From NCBI GenBank assembly GCA_033557835.1, contig JAWQRO010000165.1, forward strand, positions 1 through 51,546: 51,546 nucleotides of DNA, read 5' to 3'. A model generated the notes under the pieces. That model was not told where the DNA came from, ran no database searches, and saw only the letters and a list, made by a program, of their open reading frames with translations. This document shows positions 12,377-22,081 of this stretch, in pieces. Origin of the DNA: Helochares maculicollis (Eukaryota > Arthropoda > Insecta > Coleoptera > Hydrophilidae). How positions within the stretch are numbered: the first letter of the stretch is position 1; the number at the start of each line of letters is the position of its first letter. The translations under genes and the position numbers were made by a program.

Positions 12377-13063
12377 TTATTTAGAAGCCACCCATCTTTG
12401 AACGCTGGACAAGGATGGTAGAGGAATATTAAGAGTCTTTTTCAAATATAAGTAGCATTCTTTGCTGCTCATGTGGCGAAGACTGAAAGCCATGGCCATA
12501 TCGTCATCGCTCCAAACAATCTTTTTCTTGCCCATCAAGTAATTTATTTGCGAATCAGAGAAAACTTTGCTCAGAAGAGTGTTATTATCAGAGACTTTCT
12601 TTTTCTTTAAAGCGTTGCACTTGGCCTTCGTATTTGTGATTTTCTTGCTCTTCATATTGATTTTTTTATCAATTTTTTCAATTTCTTTCTGTATTTCTTC
12701 AATCTCGAGCTCCAACTTGGCTTGCTGTTTTTTCAAGTAGAGGTTCCTCTCGACTTCCTTCATGACTCGAGGTTTAAACTTGTCAATTCCCTGTATATTT
12801 ATTGAAGGACCTTCCAAGTCTCTGGAAGGCACAGCTCCAGGCATGAGGCGTTTGATCGTTAAGTTCCTCAAATTTGGAACGAAGTCTGTAGGAGCGAAAT
12901 GTTTTTCGCAAACTTTTATATTGTACGTTTCTTCTTCATCGAGGACGTTGCAATTTTTCATCCAGACTTGCAAGACTGTCTTATTGGCTTTAGGGAATGC
13001 GAAAAAGTCGTAATTAGGATCATCTTCGAAGTTGGGGCACGAAAGAACAGCACATTTCGACAT
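12377..13063 (-). CDS. THAP-domain protein with C-terminal P-element-like module (228 aa)
   Basis: A single-exon gene. The THAP zinc finger has Cys4, Cys9, Trp34, Cys52 and His55 and ends in an AVPS variant of the AVPTL motif at residues 77-80. Residues of about 105-160 are a Lys/Glu-rich coiled coil that could mediate dimerisation. From residue 163, LLSKVFSDSQI through VWSDDDMA and LRHMSSK to IPLPSLSSVQRW closely matches the C-terminal module of the THAP gene at 8841. The protein stops there, so it lacks the RNase H-like transposase core that follows in P-element-type enzymes. The two genes are paralogues on the same strand, 2.4 kb apart. The start faces that of the BTB-FLYWCH gene across about 650 bp. 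It is probably a nuclear DNA-binding protein; its target is unknown. Confidence 0.9.
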   Translation of the reverse strand: MSKCAVLSCPNFEDDPNYDFFAFPKANKTVLQVWMKNCNVLDEEETYNIKVCEKHFAPTDFVPNLRNLTIKRLMPGAVPSRDLEGPSINIQGIDKFKPRVMKEVERNLYLKKQQAKLELEIEEIQKEIEKIDKKINMKSKKITNTKAKCNALKKKKVSDNNTLLSKVFSDSQINYLMGKKKIVWSDDDMAMAFSLRHMSSKECYLYLKKTLNIPLPSLSSVQRWVASK

Positions 13064-13712
13064 TTTTAATTACCCCTTAGAGTTAAACATAATCAAAACA
13101 AGTGAAAATGAATTAAATAATGCATTTACCTACTTATGTTGTGATTGTTAAAAACAAAAGAGTTAGGAAAGTCGATTGTTATATCAAATAATACTACCGG
13201 AGATTTTTTGAGGTTTTGTTTGTGAGCTGTCAGTACAATTTTAAAGCTGCAGGCTACTGAATTGCAGGTGCCATGAAATACAATTTGCAAAAGCACCAGA
13301 TGTGGTTTTGAAGGTTTTTTAGTTGTTAGGCAAAATTAGCGTTAACATTTGGTCGCATTTCAAATATATTCGTATAACAATTATTTAACTGTTGGAAAGA
13401 CTATGCAAATGCCTAAAATATTCTTGTAAATGAAAATTTTCATTGATTAGGTCTTTTGCTAATTTGGTCTAGTGCGAATTACCTGTCGCATTTTTTGCCC
13501 GACTCCAAAGAATCCTCCATCTTAATGCTAGATTTGGGACAAAAATATACACAGTGAAGGAAAACAGTGCAAAAAGCGGCTGGTTTTTTAACTTAATTTT
13601 AAAATAAGGTAAATTTATATCGATTTCGTACAAGCTTATTCCACTTTAAGAATTTATTACACTCACCAATGTACATTTTCTCAACCCCTAACCAATTTTA
13701 GGTACAAATTCA
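13064..13712. promoter_or_regulatory. Bidirectional promoter region, THAP and BTB genes
   Basis: A 650-bp gap between divergent starts. On the plus strand a likely 5' UTR intron runs 13609-13701 (AAAATAAG|gtaaat, then CCAATTTTAG|GTACAAATTCA before the BTB ATG at 13713). The BTB transcript should therefore start upstream of about 13600. I see no convincing TATA box. Confidence 0.45.
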
Positions 13713-16700
13713 ATGGAAGGGGATCAATTTTCGTTATGCTGGAATAATTTCCAGAAAAATTTGACCTCCGGGTTCAACTCTCTATATCAGGATGAAGATC
13801 TTGTAGATGTGACTCTAGCAGCCGGTGGTAGATACTTAAAAGCCCACAAAACAGTTCTTTCCGTTTGCAGCTCCTATTTTAAGGAACTCTTTAGGGTTAA
13901 CCCTTGCAAACACCCAATAGTTATTCTCCCTCCCGAAGTGAATTATGAAATTATGAGCAGTCTCCTTACTTTTGTCTATCAAGGAGAAGTCAGTGTTAGG
14001 CAAGAGGACATCCCAACCTTAATGAGGATAGCAGAGTCTTTAAAAATTAAAGGGCTGACAGAAAATGGGGTAAGCTTTTTTAACATTGCATATTATCGTT
14101 TTTAATCATATATCAACATAGCAATACTAATTTAATTCTCCGATGGCTTACACAATTAGTAAATAAATATTATGTAATTTTAATGTACAGTAACTTAGCT
14201 GTAGTGTGTGAAGGCATATGACATAAATATTTGTTTGGTATACTAAACAATTATTGGATGTCTAGTTTCGCATATTACGTGACTTTTTTAACCAACTTTT
14301 TAATACTCTGTTTATTAAAATGTTTTGTGTTTTACTACCGAGTGTTTTTATTTTGTTGATCTTTACGAGTTTAACTACTACTGTGATCAAAAAATAATGT
14401 GACTGTGTATAAAATGTAAATTCTTTATTTATTCTTCCATATCAATTTCATCCCCTTCAAAGTAATCCCCGTCTGATTAAACTTTTTGCTAACGCTTTTT
14501 CCAGTCCTCGAAACAATCGGAATATTTTTTTCAGGTAAAGTATTCAAGACCTTCTTCGATTTGGTTTTTATCTTTTCAGTCGTATCAAAACGGTATCCCC
14601 GTATTGGCCTTTGAGTTTGTTGAATAACCAGAAGTCGTACTTTGCCAAATGAGGTGAATAGAGTGGTTGTAGAACGATATGAGTCGAGTTTTTGGCAAAA
14701 AAGTTGCGAAGAACCAATGCAGTATGACATGGTGCATTATCCTGATGAAGGAACCAAAAGTTGTTCGCTCATAATTCTGGTCGTTTCAGACGAATAGCTT
14801 CACGCAAACGATGCATAACACTCAAATAATATTCTTTATTGACAGTTTGGTCTGGCGGAAGGAATTCATAGTGCATCACACCACGATAATCAAAGAAAAC
14901 TGTCAACATTACCTTGATTTTCGATCGACTTTGCCTAGGTCTTTACGGTCTTGTTCTCCTTATGCACAATATTCACAGGATTGGTCCGTGGTTTCAAGGT
15001 TGTATGCGTAAATCCCAGTCTCGTCTCCAGTAATGATGCATTTCAAGTAGTCCCGATAGTAAGCCAGCAAAATTTCACACACATTCAAACAAGTTGAGCG
15101 ATTTTGGCACCAATTGAGACTTGACTCGTTTGAGACAAAAACTCCTTCAAAATGATTTGGGCTGAGCCAACACTATCAGTGAGGTCTGTAATTGTCAATC
15201 GACGATTTTGAAGCACCAAATCTTTGATTTTTTTGACGTGGCACTAGTCGGTAGACATTGTTGATCTCCCAGAGTGCGGTTCGTCTTCAACGCGTTCTCG
15301 GTCCGCTTTGAACTCGTTGTACCACTTATAAATGATTTTTTGTGCTACATTTCATATTTGCATGTTTCTGCATCAGTTTGGTGTTTATTAAATAGCAATA
15401 ACTTTCATGATGGGTAGATGGCATTTATTATCTAGAGTCTAAAATTTAAAGTATCAACTTTCCTGCCTCTTCTTTATTACATATTTTTTTCTTTTTGGAT
15501 ATGGGGGAAAAGTTTTTAACGGTTTATTTGATGTATGATCTAATATACATTATGAACAAAAACATTTCACTACAATTAAAATAAATATATAATTTGAAGG
15601 AAATGTTTGAAATAAATTTGGAAAATAATTCTTCTTTACCAATAGTAATGAATTAAATATATGTGGATTTTTCCAAGTAAGCATTTTTATTATGTTTTGG
15701 GACCTACCTTGAAATCTAATTACCTCCTTAAATATGAAATTTAGTTGAATTTATAAATGTGATCTAACAAAATCTACCACAGACACAGACACATCAACTT
15801 TTTTCTTTAAAAATAGATTTTGTTTATGTGTCTTTAAAATACGTAAATGTGCAATATCTATAATAAAATTCTGTTTTAAGCCTAGACAACAAGATTATTC
15901 TTTGGAATAGCAATAAAATTTGTCAGTGTTTAACATAAGACTTTGGAAACTTCATCATTGACTGTTAACAATTGTGACAATTGAAACAATAAATCTATCC
16001 TTTCAAATTTTATATATCTACCATTTCTTAATAATGAAACAGGCTGTAATTATGATAAAGAAAATCGTCCCAATGAAATTTCCCTTAAATTTCTTGCATC
16101 TACTAGTTCCTAAAGTTCTATAAACAATTTGTGTACCTTTATGTAATGTACAATACATTTGAAACATTTGCACGAAAAAATCACGATTATTATAAAGTAT
16201 TTCCTGATTCTAATTGCTACTTTTTATCATTTTTCAGTCACATAATTTCTTGTTTAAATTTTCATTTTTGTGACTCAAAACTATGAAATCATCTGTCAAA
16301 ATCTAAGGGTCGAATTTTTATGTGTAGTAGGTCCAAATCTGTTTTACACATATCGGGAGTTCTACAATATGTAAATTTAATACATGAAATCTTAAATTTA
16401 ATTTAATTTGTTATTAAGTTCTTGTAGTCTTCATTTAGTTATTTTTTTCTTAAAAATTAATAAGTTACTCTTTTTAAGTATGCTTGTTCTTTCTTTAAAT
16501 CAAATGTATAAATGACTATTTCTGGTATCCAAGGAATCAAATGGACTGGATGACAAAGATTATTCAAGAAACTTCAACAATTCTCCAGCAGTGAAAAGGA
16601 AGGCACCACCCATGAAAAAACTAATCAAACCGATTCATAACCTAAGGCCAATAGAAAAATCACCAAGGAGATCACCTCCTTTGATTCGATCACCCCCAGT

Positions 16701-18706
16701 AGTTCGAACACCACCACCAGATCATTCACCGCCATTAAGGGCATCCCCCTTACGATCTCCGCCATTGAAACACCCCAGGTTAGATGAACCATCTAAGGGG
16801 ATAATGGGAGCAACAGAAATCCTGCTTCACCCTAAACAAGAACCATTAGATAATGATTATGATGAATTTGGAGAAGAGCAACCCATGGTGGATATGGCAT
16901 CTATGCTTGATACTACTTTGGGAGAACCTTCAGATAGTTCGACACCTAATATGGGATATGAGAGGAAGCCGCCTATAATACATGACATATCCAGCCCTGG
17001 TAAGTGAATATATTTTTTATGTTGTAGATGCACACAATTTAAATGTATTATTTCAAACTGATTTTATTATAAAATTCATTGAAGACAATTAAAATGAGGC
17101 TAATTAATTTTCTTCTCTTGCTCATCAGGCATAGTTTTATAATATCAATCAATATTCATAATACATTCAATATTTTATATGATTATTTTTGGCATATTAG
17201 CTTAGAAGTTTCTCTGCATTAGAAATTCAGGTTAATACCATCATATATATTATTTGGGGAAAATACAATTTTTAGTGTGATAGTTTGGAAATATCTCTAA
17301 ATAACTGCTAAAGTCTAGTACCTACAGTTTTCAGTACACCATTGTACACAATTGTAAATCCTGTCTTATATTAAGACTGATATAAAATTTGATAACATCA
17401 ATTTGACATTGAAATTACCTCATTTACAGAAATTCGATTGAATAAGCTTTTGCATAATTTTTTTTATAATTAATTAAATGTGTTAAATAATATATGGGAT
17501 ATGAGAATATTTGTATCACTTTTTGATTTGTTGGAATTGCCACATCTGTTTATGTATTGTTAATGAACACCCTATTTTGTTTGAAATTCAAACAAACAAA
17601 CAATTCCATATTGTCCAGATTTGGATTTTTAAATTGTTACAATTTCTTTAATTTATTAAAAAATATATTTACTATCTTAAAAATTTACATATTCTTCTAA
17701 TGATCTAATATTATTAAATATATTTGCATATGATTTCAATTTAACAAAACTATTCTTTATTCGTTTGCATATTTGTTATTATTCCCAATTTAAAATTGAT
17801 AATTCCCAATTTAAAATAGTTTATTCCCTCTTTGAAATTGTTTTTTCCCAATTTCAAGTTAATTACCCCCAATTTGGAAACTGAAAAGGCGGCTTCGTTC
17901 TGGGCACAGCCTGATAAAACATTAAATTTTTTTTGAAAGCAACAATTTAGATATTCATAAACAGAGACAATGAAATCTGTTCATATTTCATTTTACATAT
18001 TTATCATTTAGATTTTACTGCTTCTTTTTGATCCAGTGAGTTCACTTGCATTTTTAATATCTTATGATCTGTTGATAATAATTACTGAGTGAAGTCAAAC
18101 AGTAAAAATGTTGCCTTATGATTGGTTAGTCAGTTTTATGCTTCATATTTGAAAGTAAAAATTGGAGGGAATCTCAATAAGATAATACTGAAAACTTTTA
18201 AATACCTTTTTATTTTTGATTTTTTCCTTATTATATGGCATTTCCACCCACTTTATAATTTTTACTTTTCACTTTCCAGAATTATTTTATTGAAGATCTC
18301 CGCCTCGCTATAATATATACATAACTTATAACTTGTTCCAGTCCACTTTTATGCCATATAATATAAACCTTTTTCACCAGGTGGTATTTAAAATGTTTGA
18401 TGGTATTATTTTATCGCAGGGACCCTTCAGTGTGTAGTGGGAAGACGCGGAAATCCAAGGCTAATCGTCGATGGCCACACGTTTTTCAAGAAGAGCACTT
18501 ACAAAACTAAGTCTTTTTGGTATTGCAAGTTGAGCCGGAGTCAAGTTAAGTGTCCGGCTGTTTGTTGGACAGTTAATGGGCAAATTGTTAAATGGCCTAG
18601 AGGCCACACTCATGATGTTGTAAGCGACAATTTTAATCCTGAGGAGGATTCCTTAGTTCCTATAGAAAAACTTCAAGAGGTTTTGATTAAATCGGGATGC
18701 TTCTAA
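13713..18706 (+). CDS. BTB-FLYWCH protein, mod(mdg4)-like, isoform with proximal FLYWCH exon
   Basis: Exons are 13713-14069, 16534-16999 and 18420-18706. The junctions fit: phase 0 at GAAAATGG|ggtaag read as GG(G)|gtaagc with acceptor tatccaag|GAATCA, then phase 1 at AGCCCTG|gtaagt with atcgcag|GGACC. The protein is about 369 residues. Residues 1-119 are a BTB domain of the insect ttk/lola group: FSLCWNNFQ, DVTLAAGG, KAHKTVLSVCSSYFKELF, and ESLKIKGLTEN. The middle exon is Pro/Ser-rich with repeated SPP blocks and an acidic EPLDNDYDEFGEE patch. It ends in a constant domain to which alternative tails are spliced. The last exon has a FLYWCH zinc finger: GRRGNPRLIVDGHTF, FWYC, KCPAVCW, and HTHD. 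BTB plus interchangeable FLYWCH exons is the plan of mod(mdg4), a chromatin-insulator factor. Orthology is likely but not proven. Confidence 0.88.
14070..16533 (+). other. Intron 1 of the BTB-FLYWCH gene
   Basis: AT-rich intron holding a 5'-truncated mariner copy on the minus strand at about 14381-15352. I see no other exon in it. Confidence 0.75.
14381..15352 (-). mobile_element. mariner-family transposon, 5'-truncated (subfamily with CTGTGATCAAAAA ends)
   Basis: The plus-strand left edge is CTGTGATCAAAAAATAATGTGA after TA, the 3' inverted repeat of the element. The minus strand carries transposase pieces: KWYNEFKAD, DLVLQNRRLTI near 15200, the signature TGDETGIYAYN near 15030 (family TGDETWVYGYD, with Trp lost to Gly), and FCQKLDSYRS / FDTTEKIKTKSK near the C terminus. 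Frameshifts and stops break the frame. The 5' end stops near 15352, about 290 bp short of the intact 5' end seen in the sister copy at 20149. It lies in intron 1 of the BTB-FLYWCH gene, antisense to it. Confidence 0.85.
17000..18419 (+). other. Intron 2 of the BTB-FLYWCH gene
   Basis: AT-rich intron with no further exon seen. At about 17783-17875 it has a degenerate run of CCCAATTT-like units, listed separately. Confidence 0.7.
17783..17875 (+). repeat. Degenerate tandem units of TTCCCAATTTAAAAT type
   Basis: Five related units about 20-25 bases apart: CCCAATTTAAAATTG, CCCAATTTAAAATAG, CCCTCTTTGAAATTG, CCCAATTTCAAGTTA and CCCCAATTTGGAAAC. They are too uneven for a microsatellite. They could be an old minisatellite or clustered protein-binding sites. 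Confidence 0.55.
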
Positions 18707-21700
18707 GGATATATCTGGAAAAACACATAATTTGAAATTCGAATATAAACTGAAAATGAAACAATGCTGTGCTCGAAAACATTCCAAATATTATTTAGAT
18801 TAAGCTGGCAGCTAATTGAACTCCCTTTTGGAAACGAATTGAGAATTACCAATTCTTCAATTTTCGTTAAATTTATTTTTAAGGGACATGTAGTTTGTAC
18901 GTATAAAGAGTGTTTGATAGTTGATTGCATTTACAAATTATAAATTGAAGTGAATTCTCAAACATCACTGAATGAACTCTTGATTTTTCAGACTTATATT
19001 AGGGGTACAAATATTTTTCTTCTATAACAATTCACATATTTTATAAGAGATTTGAATTTTAAATTTATTTACATGCAAAAATATAATCAGGTAAATATAT
19101 TATTTATGATTTAGAGTTCTATACATACTATTTTGTGGATTATATTCAAAAGTTTTACTCTACAGATGCTTTCCTCCAAGGAGTCTGAAAAATTTACTGT
19201 TCATTTAAAATAACAATTTTAAATGGTGTACTTAAAATTTATGTGATTAAATTATTTTGTTACTAATAATGATCTGCATTTATAAGATTATTTTGATTAG
19301 TTAAAAGTGTATATTTTCTGCCATATTTATTTACATATTTTGCCATATTTATTGATAATTTTTGATTGGTGATTATTGCCAGTTGTATTTTTGATCTCTA
19401 TTTATTTCCAGTAGTTGACTCTATGTGTGTGTGTGTTTTTTTTAATGTTTTATTATGCCACTACAGCTATATTGTATTTTTGTGTGAATGATAAAATACA
19501 TCTGCATTTAAGTATTATTAGAATAGCTTTCGTTTATATTTTATAAATGATTAAAAACATTCCCGATTGTACACATTACGTAATAAATACTTCTGTAAAA
19601 TTAAGTGAGTTATTCATTTTACTATGTACATGCAGGGTTTAATTTTATGTTCTATACAAAATTCTTACAATTTTTCTAATTTAAATAAACAAATTGAACA
19701 TTTTAAATTACTGATATTTTGGAAAAGAACATCATAATCCATGCCAGACTTTTATAACAGAACTTTCATCTCTAGAATTTTATCATGTAAAAATCAAAAT
19801 ATCGTCAGGTTCACCTTGTTGAGAATGATTCTTCTAGTAAACACAAAAACTTTCTTTATGGAAACAAAAAAAATAGAGGTTTGAATCAAAATTGTTATTC
19901 AGGTCTTAAACAACAACTTTCTTTTCATACACCACATTAATTGTTTGTGCTTTATTACTGATCTCGAATGAATATTGTATTTTACTTTTAAATAAACTAT
20001 TCCCAGAAGCTGGGTAGGCAATTGTAAGTTCTACAAATGATTATCCATCTATACAGTCCAAAAACATTTAAAATAGCAGAAGTCTGGATTATCCTTGACT
20101 TTGTTCATAATCCATTACAAATGCTATTTTTGAGAATATAATATATTACTGTGATCAAAAAGTAAGGTGAAATTGTCATTTAAAACACCCTGGCATTAGG
20201 AAGGCAGGTAATTTTTTTTCATATGTTGCTAGGACTGTCTATAGCATTTGCCAAGCGTCTGTCAAATGCTTTAATTATCTCCGAGTTACACGTGTTTCTA
20301 TACACAATCAAAAGTTAATGTTTTGATATTTATAATGGGTAATTTTGCTGACCAAAGAACTTGCATCAAATTTTGTTGCGAAGTAAATATTCTTGTGCGG
20401 ATACATTGAAAATGTTGAGGAAGGCCTTTGGTGATCAAACTATGGCAGAAAAATACGTTTATAAGTGGTACAACGAGTTCAAAGCAGGTCGTGAACACGT
20501 TGAAGACGAACTGCGCTCTGGACGACCATCAACGTCTACCGACGAGTGCCACGTCCAAAAAATCAAAGATTTGGTGCTTGAAAATCGTCGATTGACATTT
20601 ACAGATCTCACTGATAGTATTGGAATATCATTTGGCTCAGCCCAAACCATTTTGAAGGATTTTTTTGTGTCTGAAACGTGTCAAGTCTCGATTGGTGCCA
20701 AATGCACCATGTCAAACTGCCTTGGTTCTTCGCGACTTTTTTTGCCAAAAACTCGACTCATATTGTTCCGCAACCACCATATTCACCCGATTTGGTTTCG
20801 TGCGACTTCTGGCTATTCAGCAAACTCAAAAGACCTATGCAGGGATACCGTTTTGATACGATTGATGAGATAAAAACTGAATCGAAGGTCTTGAATGCTA
20901 TACCAATAAAGATTATTCGACTGGAGGACTGGAAAAAGAAACTGGAGGAAAAATGTTAATGGTTTTGGGGAGCATTTATTTTTCATGAAAAAATGCTGTT
21001 ATTATGGGTTCTTGTAACAAGTCTATAAAAATAATCACATGAAATATTGATAGTAAACAATAGTAATGGAAATAGACAATTTGGTTGATTCAAATCGACT
21101 TAAAATCATGTATTTCAGTTTGTAGGCCTCAATATCAGTTTACTAGATATTAGCTGAACTATTATAGTATAATGATTTGTCCTTAGCAATTTCAAAAGGT
21201 CATACTTTAAACAACACTATCCGCATCTCATGTGCATATTTCAGACAAAGTAATTCAATTTTAATCTTTAATGATAGGCATTGCAGGTCACCATTGTTCC
21301 ATTACAAAATGTATTAATTGTAACAAAAGATTTATGATTTTTAGTAAAACTTTTGCTCTTAAAGAGAAAATATGATTAAATGTTGTTGATGCTGGTTTAT
21401 ATAGAATATTTAATGTGATTGATTGATAGGAGCGATCAGTGCATTTTGATTTATTGAAATAATTTATTATCTCCTTCCTCCAAAAACTGCATTTAGCTAC
21501 CTTTAACTTCTGGGTATTAATGAAGTAAATGAAATAAGCCTTACAGTTATTGAAGAGAATTATTTATCGCTTAATTGTTGCACATTTATTATATCTTTGA
21601 TACATTGAAATGAGTAGCCTTTCAACAAATCCTCTTGAATATAAACTGTTATGATATAAAGTATATATGTATTGTTTGAAAATGATATCGCTTTAAACAG

Positions 21701-21815
21701 TCTTGTATTACATTAACTTTATTGCAAAAATATATATAAATTAAGTTGTAACGTTTGCTTCAGAAATACTGTTCTTTTTCATAAAATGTTTTGAAATGTG
21801 TTTTTAAATTTTAAG
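18707..21815 (+). other. DNA between the two FLYWCH exons
   Basis: It contains the 3' UTR of the proximal isoform and then AT-rich DNA. The defective mariner copy lies at 20149-20960. No other FLYWCH-like exon was recognised on either strand. Confidence 0.6.
20149..20960 (+). mobile_element. mariner-family transposon, internally deleted and 3'-truncated
   Basis: The left end is CTGTGATCAAAAAGTAAGGTGAA after TA, the 5' inverted repeat. The transposase N-terminal domain is readable from about 20361: SCADTLKMLRKAFGDQTMAE, VYKWYNEFKAGREHVEDELR, SGRPSTS, and the second helix-turn-helix ENRRLTFTDLTDSIGISFG. Near 20700 the sequence jumps straight to the C-terminal part (FFAKNSTHIVPQPPYSPDLV in another frame, then FDTIDEIKTESK). 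About 380 bp containing the catalytic TGDETW region is missing compared with the copy at 14381. No right inverted repeat is found after about 20960. The orientation is opposite to the sister copy. Confidence 0.88.
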
Positions 21816-22081
21816 GTGGAGGTCTGTTGTTTCTAAAAAGTCGAAAGGGTCATCCGGTCCTAATTCACAATGGTCACATTTATACATTAAGCCATAAGAG
21901 GGACAACCGCAGCACATGGCTTTGTGTTAAACAGAGAACATTGAAATGTGAAGGTTGTGTAACTACATCTACTGGACCAATGCTACTCTCATATAGTGGC
22001 CATAACCATGCCCAGTTGCATGACATAATTCAGCGGCTTCAAGCCTCCAGCTGCAGTCCATCTCCAGAACTAACTTTATAG
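21816..22081 (+). CDS. Alternative 3' terminal exon of the BTB-FLYWCH gene, distal FLYWCH
   Basis: It begins after TTTTAAATTTTAAG and reads in phase 1, the phase left by the donor at 16999. It can therefore replace the exon at 18420-18706 and give a protein of about 362 residues. It encodes a full FLYWCH zinc finger: LLFLKSRKGHPVLIHNGHIY, a CVK..TLKCEGC pair, and GHNHAQ at the end, then a short tail and TAG. It shares the fold but little identity with the proximal FLYWCH exon, as expected when alternative tails give different partner or DNA specificity. It is separated from the proximal exon by a mariner insertion. AATAAA follows the stop almost immediately (GCAATAAACC) and again near 22449. 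Confidence 0.85.
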
